From: an uncultured Paracoccaceae bacterium
GTDB lineage: Bacteria; Pseudomonadota; Alphaproteobacteria; Rhodobacterales; Rhodobacteraceae
Direction of reading: 5' to 3'
NCBI GenBank assembly: GCA_947489445.1
Contig: CANLDN010000010.1
Location: 1-64,000, forward strand
Length of the DNA stretch: 64,000 nucleotides
This document shows positions 8,848 through 17,022 of this stretch, in pieces. The notes under the pieces were generated by a model that ran no database searches, was not told where the DNA came from, and saw only the letters and a program-made list of their open reading frames with translations. Numbering within the stretch: position 1 is the stretch's first letter; the number at the start of each line of letters is the position of its first letter. The position numbers and the translations under genes are program-made.

Positions 8848-9090
8848 ATGAACATCAAGATACTGGGGTCCGGCTGCAAGAAATGCGTGGCCTTGGCCGA
8901 GAATGCCACCGCTGCAGCACGGGCCGAAGGGGTCGATGCCGAGATTGAAAAGGTGACCGACATCATCGCCATTGCGGGCTATGGGATCATGTCGACCCCC
9001 GGTCTGGTGATCAACGAAAAGGTTGTTTCAAGCGGGCGCGTTTTGAATGCGGCCGAAATTGGCGCCATTCTGAAGCAGGCAATGCAATGA
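8848..9090 (+). CDS. Small thioredoxin-fold redox protein (thioredoxin_3 family)
   Basis: An 80-residue thioredoxin-fold protein starting MNIKILGSGCKKC. The active-site dithiol is C10-x-x-C13, and the cis-Pro loop is STPGLVINEKV. The ATG at 8848 follows AAAGGA with 8-nt spacing. This subfamily regularly pairs with DUF318 permeases, as here (16 bp apart), and probably reduces or delivers the permease substrate. It lies in the cytosol; no signal peptide is present. Confidence 0.88.
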   Translation: MNIKILGSGCKKCVALAENATAAARAEGVDAEIEKVTDIIAIAGYGIMSTPGLVINEKVVSSGRVLNAAEIGAILKQAMQ

Positions 9091-9130
9091 CCCAGCACGA
9101 AGACTGCTATGACACGATATCGCGCAGTTA

Positions 9131-9169
9131 AAGCATCACGCGGAAAGTGTTGCCCGCGTAATGCGCTTT
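9131..9169. terminator. Hairpin between convergent genes, possible terminator
   Basis: ACGCGG at 9138-9143 pairs with CCGCGT at 9154-9159 around a 10-nt loop, with partly complementary flanks (AAAGCAT / ATGCGCTTT). It lies between the thioredoxin gene (plus) and the sulP gene (minus). The T-runs are short, so efficiency is uncertain. Confidence 0.4.
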
Positions 9170-9170
9170 G

Positions 9171-10916
9171 TTATGCAGCTTTCGCTTGAGTTCCGTCTTT
9201 CAGGTCTTTAATCGCCTCATGGGTGCTGAGATAGACGTGTCCCGCACCTAGTTTTTCCTCAAAATCGACAAGCTGCAGCTTGTCCATCACAGGTCCTTTC
9301 ACTTCGGCCATATGCAAGGTCACGCCTGCATCGCTCAACCGCTCAATCAGTGTTTCCAGCGTTTCAAGCGCACTGGCATCGATGAAGTTCACGGCACTCA
9401 TGATTAGGACAAGATGGTTGATCTGGGGCTGATCCGCGACGCGGGCCAACAGTTCGTCCTCAAGATAAGCCGTGTTGGCGAAATAAAGGCTCTCATCCAC
9501 CCGCACGATCAGGATATCATCGTCAGTATGGACCTGATGGCGCAGTACGTTGCGAAAATGCTCGGTCTCGCCCACGCGCCCAACGACCGCGATGTGCGGT
9601 CGGCTGGTCCGATAAAGATAGAGTGCAATCGACAGCCCCGCCCCAAAGACGATGCCCATTTCAATACCGATGGTCAGCACCGCCACAAAGGTGACGATCA
9701 GCGACAGAGCATCGGTTTTGTTATAGGCCCATGTGTCGCGCACGATCTTGATGTCGATCAGGTTGGCCACCGCCACGACGATGATCGCCGCCAGCGTTGC
9801 CTTCGGCAGGAAGTACAGAAGAGGTGTGAGGACCAGCACCGTGATCCCCACCAGCACAGCGGTGATGATCGACGCGAGCGGTGTGACCGCGCCTGCGGTG
9901 AAGTTGACCAGGGACCGGCTGAACCCACCCGTCACCGGATACCCACCCGTGAAGGACGCGCCGATATTGGCCGCACCAAGGGCCACGAGTTCCTGATTGG
10001 CATCAATCTTCTGGCGGCGTTTACTGGCCAGCGATTTCGCCACCGAGACGCTTTCCAGAAAGCCCACGAGTGAGATCAGTAGCGCTGCTGGCAGCAATTG
10101 CTGCATCAACGCGAGGTCGAATGCGGGCATTGCCAAGGGCGGCAGACCTGCGGGGATATCAGCAACAATACTGACACCAGCGCTCTGGTTTAGGCCAAAG
10201 AACCAGACCGCCAAGGTGGTGACCAGCACGGCCACCAACGGGCCGGATTTGGACACCGCATCAGTGACCACTGCGTTGACGCCTGCGCCTTTCATCCAAC
10301 CACCCAAGCGGCCTTTCCAGACCAGCAGGACCGCCAGCGACACAGCGGCAATGCCAAAGGTCGCGGGATTGATCTGGCTGATATGGGTGATCGCATGGGT
10401 GATCGTTTCGGTAATCAGGTGACTGCGCGGGATATCAAAGCCCAACAGGTGCTTGAGCTGCGAAAACCCGATGACCAGTGCTGCGGCACTGGAAAACCCC
10501 GAAATCACAGGGTGGCTGAGAAAGTTGACCAGAAAACCCAGTCGCGCCAGCCCCATCCCCAGCAGGATCGCACCGCTGAGAAACGCCAGCAAGACCGCGC
10601 CGGCCAAATAGCCAACCGATCCGGCCTCGGCGAGTGTGCCAAGGGTGGTTGCCACCATCAGCGACACAATCGCCACCGGGCCAACAGCCAACGCCCGGCT
10701 GCTGCCCAGAAGTCCGTAAAAGATCAGTGGCACGATACTGGCGTATAACCCCACTTCAGGTGGCAGACCGGCCAGCAGGGCATAGGCCATGCCCTGCGGA
10801 ACCAGCATGATCGCCACGATCAGACCAGCCATGCCATCGCTGGCCAGCATCTGGCGGTTATAGCCCGGCATCCACTCCAAGATAGGCAAATACCGTTTCA
10901 GCATCCCGGTCTGCAT
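9171..10916 (-). CDS. SulP-family anion transporter with STAS domain
   Basis: A 581-residue transporter. Residues about 20-420 form the multi-span SulP core; VPQGMAYALLAGLPPEVGLYASIVP is the diagnostic N-terminal motif. The C-terminal STAS domain (about 450-565) contains VLIMSAVNFIDASALETLE, the loop of anti-sigma-antagonist folds. GGAGAGG precedes the ATG. It is the last gene of the bigR-type regulator / rhodanese / SulP operon, 13 bp after the rhodanese gene. In this context it probably moves sulfate, sulfite or thiosulfate produced by persulfide oxidation (inference). Confidence 0.92.
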   Translation of the reverse strand: MQTGMLKRYLPILEWMPGYNRQMLASDGMAGLIVAIMLVPQGMAYALLAGLPPEVGLYASIVPLIFYGLLGSSRALAVGPVAIVSLMVATTLGTLAEAGSVGYLAGAVLLAFLSGAILLGMGLARLGFLVNFLSHPVISGFSSAAALVIGFSQLKHLLGFDIPRSHLITETITHAITHISQINPATFGIAAVSLAVLLVWKGRLGGWMKGAGVNAVVTDAVSKSGPLVAVLVTTLAVWFFGLNQSAGVSIVADIPAGLPPLAMPAFDLALMQQLLPAALLISLVGFLESVSVAKSLASKRRQKIDANQELVALGAANIGASFTGGYPVTGGFSRSLVNFTAGAVTPLASIITAVLVGITVLVLTPLLYFLPKATLAAIIVVAVANLIDIKIVRDTWAYNKTDALSLIVTFVAVLTIGIEMGIVFGAGLSIALYLYRTSRPHIAVVGRVGETEHFRNVLRHQVHTDDDILIVRVDESLYFANTAYLEDELLARVADQPQINHLVLIMSAVNFIDASALETLETLIERLSDAGVTLHMAEVKGPVMDKLQLVDFEEKLGAGHVYLSTHEAIKDLKDGTQAKAA

Positions 10917-10928
10917 CGGACCTCTCCT

Positions 10929-11486
10929 TTAGGCGTTTGTGGCTTTGGGCAAGCCTTGTTGGCTTGCGATAACGCGGTTCCACGGCATGTTCTTGAGGAT
11001 TGATGCCATTGCACAGTTCCCGGTAATCCCTGCCTGGGTCAGACCCGCACCAACAAAGGCGCTAAGCGCCGCAAACCACGGATTGACCAGCACGGCCAGC
11101 ACGATGCCAAGCAACACAAGGCTGCCTGCGGTGATCTGGACTTGCCGCATGATACTGATCGGCGCCTTGGCGTTTTCGTTCACAGGCAGGCCAGCGGCGC
11201 GCCACGCCTGAATGCCACCGTCCAGTTGATAGGCTTCACGAAAGCCGGTTTTCAGGATCTGGGCGGCAGAGGCTTCGGTTCGGCCACCGCTGCGGCAATG
11301 GAAAATCGCGATCTTGTCGTGTTCTTGCGGAAAGTCCTCGGGATTAAAGCCGGACAGCGGCACAAGATGCGCCTCTGGTACGTGTTCCTTGATGTATTCA
11401 TCGGGTTCCCGCACGTCGATCAGCACGGCTTTGCCCGCATACATCCACTTCTGGGCGGTTGTGGGGTCAATTTTTCTCAGTGTCAT
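10929..11486 (-). CDS. Rhodanese with C-terminal DUF2892 membrane domain (YgaP-like)
   Basis: A 185-residue protein. Residues about 5-108 are a rhodanese domain with active-site loop HCRSGGRTEA, the Cys carrying the persulfide. Residues about 120-175 form a two-helix membrane domain (DUF2892). This is the architecture of E. coli YgaP, a membrane sulfurtransferase. The start overlaps the stop of the ArsR-type regulator by 4 bp (ATGA), with AGGAGG upstream. The pairing with an SqrR/BigR/YgaV homologue repeats the ygaV-ygaP arrangement and supports a role in hydrogen sulfide or persulfide handling. Confidence 0.9.
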   Translation of the reverse strand: MTLRKIDPTTAQKWMYAGKAVLIDVREPDEYIKEHVPEAHLVPLSGFNPEDFPQEHDKIAIFHCRSGGRTEASAAQILKTGFREAYQLDGGIQAWRAAGLPVNENAKAPISIMRQVQITAGSLVLLGIVLAVLVNPWFAALSAFVGAGLTQAGITGNCAMASILKNMPWNRVIASQQGLPKATNA

Positions 11487-11806
11487 TGGTTAGCCTCCTT
11501 AGGTTCTGTGCCATCGGCGCAGTAGGTGTCATACAAAAACGCCAGCATCTTCCCGATGTCCTCGCGGACGATGCGGTAGTACATGGTTTGCCCCTCGCGC
11601 CGGGCTTTCACGATCCGTTCGCGCCGCAGAACGGCAAGTTGCTGCGATACGGCGGTGTCGCGGGATCCGATGGCTTCTGCCAACTCGCCCACCGACTTTT
11701 CGCCTTCATTCAGCAAACACAGGATCATCAACCGGCTGCGATTGGACAGCAGCGTCATGATTTCGCAGATATCGTCTGCTTTCGGTTTCATTTCTTTTAT
11801 ATTCAT
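11483..11806 (-). CDS. ArsR-family persulfide-sensing repressor (SqrR/BigR/YgaV type)
   Basis: A 107-residue winged-helix repressor. The recognition region is GSRDTAVSQQLAVLRRERIV. Cysteines are at 14, 30 and 96. C30 (MILCLLNEGEKSV) and C96 (YDTYC) are 66 residues apart, the spacing of the sensing pair Cys41/Cys107 in Rhodobacter SqrR, which forms a tetrasulfide bridge with reactive sulfur species. It is co-transcribed with a YgaP-like rhodanese and SulP and is divergent from a persulfide dioxygenase. A 22-bp inverted repeat at 11815-11836 is the likely operator. The regulator type is well supported; the exact ligand is inferred from family and context. Confidence 0.88.
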   Translation of the reverse strand: MNIKEMKPKADDICEIMTLLSNRSRLMILCLLNEGEKSVGELAEAIGSRDTAVSQQLAVLRRERIVKARREGQTMYYRIVREDIGKMLAFLYDTYCADGTEPKEANQ

Positions 11807-11814
11807 ACTTGCGC

Positions 11815-11836
11815 AGATAAGAATGTATTCCTATCT
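11815..11836. promoter_or_regulatory. Inverted-repeat operator for the persulfide regulator
   Basis: AGATA-a-GAAT-gt-ATTC-c-TATCT is a 22-bp inverted repeat, imperfect only at one symmetric pair and the centre. It starts 9 bp upstream of the regulator start codon and lies in the region shared with the divergent dioxygenase gene. Binding would repress both directions. Confidence 0.72.
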
Positions 11837-11953
11837 CGTCAAGGGTAAGACGGTACTTTCCTCCACTTACCCGTGAAACGGGATCTGACATTGAGAATGA
11901 TCAATCAGGGACGGGACAGCACCGATAGAAATGAAACCAAAAGGAGTGTCGTC

Positions 11954-12817
11954 ATGACCCCCGAAGTAAAAGCATTCTTTGATGAACCTACCAATACGGT
12001 GTCCTATGTGGTCAAGGACCCTGACAGCCAAAGCTGTGCGATCCTTGATTCCGTACTGGACTTTGACCCGAAATCCGGGCGGACCAGTACTGCGTCGGCA
12101 GATGAGATTATCTCTTATGTGAAAGAGAACGATCTGACGGTGGAGTGGATTTTGGAAACCCACGCCCATGCCGACCACCTGAGTGCTGCCCCGTATCTGA
12201 AGGAGAAACTGGGCGGAACCACCGGCGTTGGCGCGCATATCAAGGACGTGCAGGACGTGTTCGCGAAGGTCTTTAACGTCGAAAAGGGTTTTCAGACCGA
12301 TGGTAGCCAGTTCGAACATCTGTTTAAGGATGGTGAGGAATTCACCGTTGGCGGGATGACGATCAAGGCCATGCATACGCCCGGCCACACCCCCGCCTGC
12401 ATGACCTACGTTGCCGGTGACGCAGCCTTTGTGGGCGATACGCTTTTCATGCCGGATTATGGCACAGCACGCGCTGATTTCCCCGGCGGGGATGCGCGGG
12501 TCATGTATCGTTCGATCCAGAAGATCCTTGCCCTGCCGGATGAGACGACACTCTATATGTGTCATGACTACAAGGCGCCGGGCCGTGATGAATATAAGTG
12601 GGAAACCACTGTCGGCGAAGAGCGGACCAAGAATGTCCATATCGGCGCGGGCCAGACCGAGGATGAGTTTGTCGCCATGCGCGAAGCGCGCGATGCGACA
12701 CTGTCGATGCCGACGCTTATTCTGCCATCCGTGCAGGTGAACATCCGTGCCGGAGAGATGCCACCGGCAGAAGACAACGGCGTGTCCTACCTGAAAGTGC
12801 CGATCAACCAGCTTTGA
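11954..12817 (+). CDS. MBL-fold persulfide dioxygenase (ETHE1/Blh-like)
   Basis: A 287-residue metallo-beta-lactamase-fold protein. The metal motif reads THAHADHLSA (residues 69-78; H70, H72, D74, H75). Further ligands are visible in MHTPGHTPACMTY and GDTLFMPDYGTARADFPGG, typical of the ETHE1/Blh group. These enzymes oxidise glutathione persulfide to sulfite using Fe(II) and O2. The ATG at 11954 follows AAAGGAG. It is divergent from the SqrR/BigR-type regulator and shares its operator, so induction by sulfide or polysulfide is expected. Confidence 0.9.
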   Translation: MTPEVKAFFDEPTNTVSYVVKDPDSQSCAILDSVLDFDPKSGRTSTASADEIISYVKENDLTVEWILETHAHADHLSAAPYLKEKLGGTTGVGAHIKDVQDVFAKVFNVEKGFQTDGSQFEHLFKDGEEFTVGGMTIKAMHTPGHTPACMTYVAGDAAFVGDTLFMPDYGTARADFPGGDARVMYRSIQKILALPDETTLYMCHDYKAPGRDEYKWETTVGEERTKNVHIGAGQTEDEFVAMREARDATLSMPTLILPSVQVNIRAGEMPPAEDNGVSYLKVPINQL

Positions 12818-12877
12818 TTGTGCAAGGCGCGGGGCGGTGACAGACCGCCCTGCTACATATTCGACAGGAGCAAAGCC

Positions 12878-13339
12878 ATGGATATGGCAATGGAAAAGCC
12901 GCAAAGCGCACCGGACCCGTCACATCAGACCGAGGCTTTGATGCTGAATTGCATGGACTATCGTCTGATTACCCCGGTTGCGGATTACCTTGCGGCGCGT
13001 GGCTTACGGGGCAAGTACGACCAGTTAGTGCTGGCCGGTGGCGCCATTGGCGTGATGGCGGACGAAACCAGCGCCTGGGCCGAGACCTTCTGGCAGCACG
13101 TCAAACTGGCCCGCGACCTGCACGGTATACGCAAGATCATCGTGATCGACCATCGTGACTGTGGGGCCTGCAAGGCCTTTGTCGGGCAGGAGTGCGCGGA
13201 CGAGCGGGAAGGCGAAACGGTCATCCATCAGGTGTGGATGGAGGCACTCGCAGACGAAATCAAAACCCGCGAACCCGATTTGGAGGTAGAGCTGCTGTTG
13301 ATGGATCTTGATGGCAGTGTTGAACGACTTGACGCATGA
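12878..13339 (+). CDS. Beta-carbonic-anhydrase-like protein
   Basis: A 153-residue protein with the zinc ligand pattern of beta carbonic anhydrases: C25-x-D27-x-R29 (NCMDYR) and H92-x-x-C95 (DHRDCGAC). It is shorter than typical beta enzymes (about 200-220 residues). This small group is often annotated only as 'carbonic anhydrase-like'. The ATG at 12878 follows ACAGGAG; an upstream in-frame TTG at 12818 lacks a site. It lies 60 bp after the persulfide dioxygenase gene and is probably co-expressed. Hydration of CO2 has not been shown for this branch; COS or CS2 hydrolysis is a reasonable alternative in a sulfur module. Confidence 0.75.
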   Translation: MDMAMEKPQSAPDPSHQTEALMLNCMDYRLITPVADYLAARGLRGKYDQLVLAGGAIGVMADETSAWAETFWQHVKLARDLHGIRKIIVIDHRDCGACKAFVGQECADEREGETVIHQVWMEALADEIKTREPDLEVELLLMDLDGSVERLDA

Positions 13340-13506
13340 GAACTGTGAAGTTGTTCCAGTTCGGCGGCTATCGGAGACAAGCGCTGCGAAGCTCGACAAG
13401 GTACTATTCTCGGTTTTCGCAACACGAAAGAATCGCGGCTCGCAGCAAAAGTGAAGCGTTGACTTGCATCAAAGCCAGAGGCAGCTGAACTGGGTAGTCC
13501 AAATCC

Positions 13507-13980
13507 ATGAACATACTTGCCGACTACGATCATCCGACCATCAAAGAATTGGCTGCTCGTTTGACTCGGTCCGAGACCACAGTGCGCGGCAAACTCGAGC
13601 GAATTTTCCAGCATGTTCGCGACGATATCCGGTTCGGCTTTCCAAAGGACGGCGACTTTGTGAAAGCGTCAGACACAGTCCGGCTGGGATAGGAGCAATG
13701 CAACACTAAGGCGACGCTTTTTCTCGCCCTGTGTAAGGCCGCTGGCATTCCGGCGCGCATCCACTTCTCGCTGATCTCCAAGGATATCCAAAAGGGTTTC
13801 TTTACGGGTCTCGCCTATTGGTTGATGCCGAAAGAGATTTCTCATTCATGGATCGAGGTGGAAATCGAGGGCGGTTATCCTGTACCACCGCAGCAAGAGC
13901 AACATGCCACCGGTACCGATCAAAGCCTGCAATGCGGGCAGAGACTCACACGAAGCTGTCGCTGCAGTACCGCTTTCTGA
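13507..13980 (+). pseudogene. Transglutaminase-like protein, interrupted by in-frame TAG
   Basis: The frame opens with MNILADYDHPTIKELAARL and LERIFQHVRDDIRFGFPKDGD, then hits TAG at 13690-13692. It continues in the same frame with EQCNTKATLFLALCKAAGIPARIH, where QCNTK holds the transglutaminase catalytic Cys, and later KEISHSWIEVEIEGG with the catalytic His. The frame then turns to nonsense and stops at 13980; the Asp of the triad and the C-terminus are not recognisable. The same reading frame on both sides of the stop means a point mutation rather than a frameshift. Read-through of an amber codon is possible but unlikely given the decayed C-terminus. Confidence 0.75.
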
Positions 13981-14177
13981 AATACCAAAGTCCAGTCAAA
14001 GAAAGGGGGCGGGTTCCGAACCTTCGCCGCACAACGGACAACTCTCGTCACGGCAACCGAAAGCGGACGTTGAATCATGTGTCGCCCTCGAGATTCCGGT
14101 TCATCATTCGGCGCTTGGTATTCCAATATCAAGGGAATGATTTTCGTGCATGTAGCGTTGTTTGTTCAGTATATCTG
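13981..14177. other. Non-coding or decayed region after the transglutaminase relic
   Basis: No open frame here has a plausible start, ribosome site and family-like sequence. Together with the following 350 bp it looks like decaying sequence between the transglutaminase relic and the MerR gene. I found no complete transposase and no clear terminal inverted repeats. Confidence 0.4.
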
Positions 14178-14351
14178 TCAATGTTGGGATCGGAATTTCT
14201 TGACATCCTTTGATCGTCCCAAAGCTTTGTCCGGATTAGTCTCTCTTCTCAGCTTTAACATCCTGATCGAGCGACTAATAAACGCGATATCGCGGGGCGT
14301 AAACTGGCTGTTCGGTGGGTCGGCCGTTGGTGGTTTATCTCGACCAATCAT
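14178..14351 (-). CDS. Possible 57-residue basic small protein
   Basis: The minus strand encodes MIGRDKPPTADPPNSQFTPR followed by a Lys/Arg-rich tail ending KFRSQH. The ATG (14351) is preceded by AGAGGAAAG at good spacing, the main argument for translation. The composition is strongly basic, with no recognised domain, signal or membrane segment. It lies in an otherwise decayed region, so it may be a chance frame. Confidence 0.28.
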   Translation of the reverse strand: MIGRDKPPTADPPNSQFTPRDIAFISRSIRMLKLRRETNPDKALGRSKDVKKFRSQH

Positions 14352-14537
14352 AGTCTTTCCTCTTGTCGTATCTACTGCTGATTTCCATGTATGGATGCCC
14401 CAGCCGCAGTCAGTCCCGCCGGCACTCCCCCTGCGGTAGTGTGTGAGTGTGAGGGAGAGTGCCGCTGCAACAGCGAATGTGGGTTGGAATTTCGCCTGTT
14501 GTCCGCTTACGCCTGATTGGTTAGCCCACAGAGCGCC

Positions 14538-14993
14538 CTAGATCGCAGGCCAAGTGAGGTTCTCATGGGAGCGTCGCGCCAACTCGCCCACGGCAACAGC
14601 AGAACCAGGGTTACTACGGACTCCATCCAGTTCGGCCCGCGCCTGCATCATGAACTGCTTTAATTGGGCGATCAGTTGCTCAAGTTCATCGCGCCGTCTG
14701 ATCATCTCGTCGAGATGACCAACCGCCAGCTTGTAGGTCTCATCCAACTGCCGTTTCTTGCCACCTTCGGTATGGTAGAGATCCAGAAGTTGCCGTATCT
14801 CTTCCAGGCTGAATCCAAACCGCTTCCCCTGCAGAATGAGCTTGAGCCGGGCGCGATCACGTCTTGTGAACAGGCGCTTCTGACCCTCACGGATGGGGAA
14901 TAGCAGTTCTTTGGCTTCATAGAAGCGCAGTGTCCGTGGTGTGACTTTGAAGGCATCACACATCTCGCGGATGGTCATGAGATACTCAATCAT
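14538..14993 (-). CDS. MerR-family transcriptional regulator
   Basis: A 151-residue regulator: an N-terminal MerR helix-turn-helix (MTIREMCDAFKVTPRTLRFYEAKEL) and wing (FTRRDRARLKLILQGKRFGFSLEEIRQLLDLY), then a coiled-coil dimerisation helix (about residues 80-125). No metal-binding cysteines are present near the C-terminus, so a metal sensor is unlikely; related proteins control fatty-acid or amino-acid catabolism. The ATG at 14993 has AGAGGA upstream; the longer TTG frame from 15050 is not supported. It overlaps by 8 nt the stop of a 38-codon ORF (14986-15102), implying translational coupling. Confidence 0.88.
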   Translation of the reverse strand: MIEYLMTIREMCDAFKVTPRTLRFYEAKELLFPIREGQKRLFTRRDRARLKLILQGKRFGFSLEEIRQLLDLYHTEGGKKRQLDETYKLAVGHLDEMIRRRDELEQLIAQLKQFMMQARAELDGVRSNPGSAVAVGELARRSHENLTWPAI

Positions 14994-15102
14994 CTTTCTT
15001 ATCCTCTCGCTTGGGCATGGCCGCCGCCTTGGCGAAGAGGTTTGATGCAATCTTTGCGATCACGGGAAAGTTCTGATGGTGTTTCGTGTGTTGCACTTGC
15101 AT
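14986..15102 (-). CDS. 38-residue small ORF coupled to merR
   Basis: The minus strand reads MQVQHTKHHQNFPVIAKIAS, continuing NLFAKAAAMPKREDKKDD, then TGA. The start is preceded by GGGGAGG with 6-nt spacing, one of the best ribosome-binding sites in the window. The stop (14986-14988) overlaps the merR start by 8 nt (ATGATTGA). The middle could form a short amphipathic helix; the ends are polar. It could be a conserved small protein or a leader peptide that drives translation of the regulator. No family is recognised. Confidence 0.6.
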   Translation of the reverse strand: MQVQHTKHHQNFPVIAKIASNLFAKAAAMPKREDKKDD

Positions 15103-15360
15103 TTGTGGCCTCCCCAAAAGGCTGACAGGGCTTCAGAAAACATGTTAATGGGGAGATTGATGGCATTACGCTAAGTCAAACGTCATGTTTCAGAGGGTGA
15201 GTCACATGTTACATGCGCCGCTCATTTGCCCTAAGTTATTGAAAATATGAAACATGTGTTCAGCGATTTTGCCCCAGGCTGAACGAGAGATCGCGCATGT
15301 GTTGTCGCTGATTGACAGGCGCTGCTGGGCGCAGTCCTGCTGATAATCGGGAATAGGTGC

Positions 15361-17022
15361 TCAGGAAGGCCGAAACTTTGCTATTATTTCGTCATACTTT
15401 CTTAGTACATCAGGGTTACTGAACGTATGACGTACCTCTCGCATGGGGTCCGTCGGGTCCACCCTCGTCCGCGCGTCGGGGTGCGAAAAGAACGCGTTTG
15501 CCTTTTCCAGGTCACCAAGAGCGAGGCTGGCAGAAAATGCCAAAGCATACCCGCGCTGATCCCCCCTCGCGATGATAGCCTCGGCGAACTTAAGGGATTG
15601 TTCGTACTCCGAGACGCGGAATGCATTTAGCGCAAGCGGAACGATCATGTAGCCAGGTACGTTGGGCTGCATATTCAGGCCTGCATTGATCGATTCCATA
15701 CCCGCATCCCAGTCACCCTGCAGTACCGTTTGCCAGCCAAGCAGGAAATGCGGTGCTGGCCGCGATGGGGCAAGCTCAATGGCACGCGTGTAGTTGGCAA
15801 TGGCCGCATCGCGCTTGTTGCTCGCAGATTCGATGTTCCCAAGTACTTCATAGGCGATCGCGTCAAACGGATTGAGCGTGATAGCAAGTCGAGCCTGACG
15901 CTCGGCTTCGACCAGGATTTCCTCAAATTCCCTGGAGTCAGATATTCCACTGCTGTCCAGGAACAACCGCAGCGCATATTCTGCTCTTAGAGATGCATTC
16001 CCCGTATTGTTTGCAATCGCACGTTCGAGGCAGTCTCGTGACTGCTCCTTTGCCGAAGGCGATTTGGTCGCATCATAAAACAACGATAGGATAAGACATT
16101 GATATTCGCGACGTGTCGTCTGATCTTCATTCGCCGCATTTAATACAAATCGGGCCTGATCGGCTGTAATGGCCCCTGCAGGACCAGCAATTTCCTGACC
16201 GATGCCACGGACAGAATTTGCAATGTTTTGGTAGAAGGTATCGGTTTCCAAATCGATCTCGATGGTCCGAGCCCAGACGAGCACGTTTTCTGAGTTTGAG
16301 GTCAACTTGAGGCTCAAGAGACCTGCATCGTCGCCTCCGGTTTCGATCAGATCGAGCCGGTAGTCTGGGGGGGCAACAACGTCGCGACTGATAGCATTTA
16401 CGTCCATCTGGCCATCCCGGACCGAAATCGTGGGCAGGTGCGACAAGTCAGTGACCAGCTGCTGCCGGAACCCAATTGCAAAGTCATTTCCGGTTTCCGG
16501 TGACATGTCTGAAAGCATCGAAACAGCCAGGACAGGGACGGATTGCATGTCTGTCTTGGGACGTTCCCGCAGGAAAAATAAGGTAAGGCTGGTCGCGGCA
16601 ACAAGGACGATAGCAGCAACGAAGGCTAGCGGCTGCCATGTTCCCGAAGCCGGCGCCGCGCCGGGTTGTTCAGCTAGGCTGGCCTGCGGAAGTGTGATCT
16701 GCGGGCGATAGCTGCCCTTTGGAATTTCGATCTTTGGCTGAGAATGGTTGTCAGGGTTCGCATAGTACAGCTTCAGTGCGTCGCGCAGCCGCCGCATTTC
16801 AACGCGCACGATGCTGTCGGCACTTGCATCAAAATCAGAAGTTCGATCGAAAACGTCTAATGCAATGCTATATCCCTTGATCTGAGAGCCGCGTCCTTCA
16901 AATTCTTCCTTGATCAGGTAGCGTAGCAATGAATAACGGCGCTGACCGCCACCTAGTGATTGCTGCTCTTCAACAGCAGACATCCAGGTCAAGACCAACT
17001 CACTTAGCTCATTCTCTTCCAA
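15361..17022 (-). CDS. Membrane-anchored winged-helix regulator with TPR domain (CadC-like)
   Basis: A 553-residue protein. Residues about 25-110 form an OmpR/CadC-like DNA-binding region: RRYSLLRYLIKEEFEGRG, then DSIVRVEMRRLRDALKLYY and IEIPKGSYRP. One transmembrane helix lies at about 130-150. The rest is a sensor region with tetratricopeptide-like repeats (about 330-530, for example IAYEVLGNIESASNKRDAAIANYTRAIELAPSRP). The start is a TTG at 17022 behind GAGGT. The topology suggests DNA binding at the membrane in response to a periplasmic signal, although TPR-only cytosolic variants exist. Target genes are unknown; the divergent neighbour is a lytic transglycosylase. Confidence 0.82.
   Translation of the reverse strand: MEENELSELVLTWMSAVEEQQSLGGGQRRYSLLRYLIKEEFEGRGSQIKGYSIALDVFDRTSDFDASADSIVRVEMRRLRDALKLYYANPDNHSQPKIEIPKGSYRPQITLPQASLAEQPGAAPASGTWQPLAFVAAIVLVAATSLTLFFLRERPKTDMQSVPVLAVSMLSDMSPETGNDFAIGFRQQLVTDLSHLPTISVRDGQMDVNAISRDVVAPPDYRLDLIETGGDDAGLLSLKLTSNSENVLVWARTIEIDLETDTFYQNIANSVRGIGQEIAGPAGAITADQARFVLNAANEDQTTRREYQCLILSLFYDATKSPSAKEQSRDCLERAIANNTGNASLRAEYALRLFLDSSGISDSREFEEILVEAERQARLAITLNPFDAIAYEVLGNIESASNKRDAAIANYTRAIELAPSRPAPHFLLGWQTVLQGDWDAGMESINAGLNMQPNVPGYMIVPLALNAFRVSEYEQSLKFAEAIIARGDQRGYALAFSASLALGDLEKANAFFSHPDARTRVDPTDPMREVRHTFSNPDVLRKYDEIIAKFRPS

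Noticed and set aside
11802..11830. ATTC-N16-GAAT as the SqrR site
   Set aside because: The spacing does not fit the family pattern; the overlapping 22-bp repeat at 11815-11836 is a better match.
13818..14213. 131-residue ORF rich in Arg and His
   Set aside because: It overlaps the transglutaminase relic in another frame and has no coding-like features.
14077..14439. 120-residue plus-strand ORF with some hydrophobic runs
   Set aside because: No ribosome site, no domain, unusual composition, and it lies in a decayed region; the opposite strand has a better small-ORF candidate.
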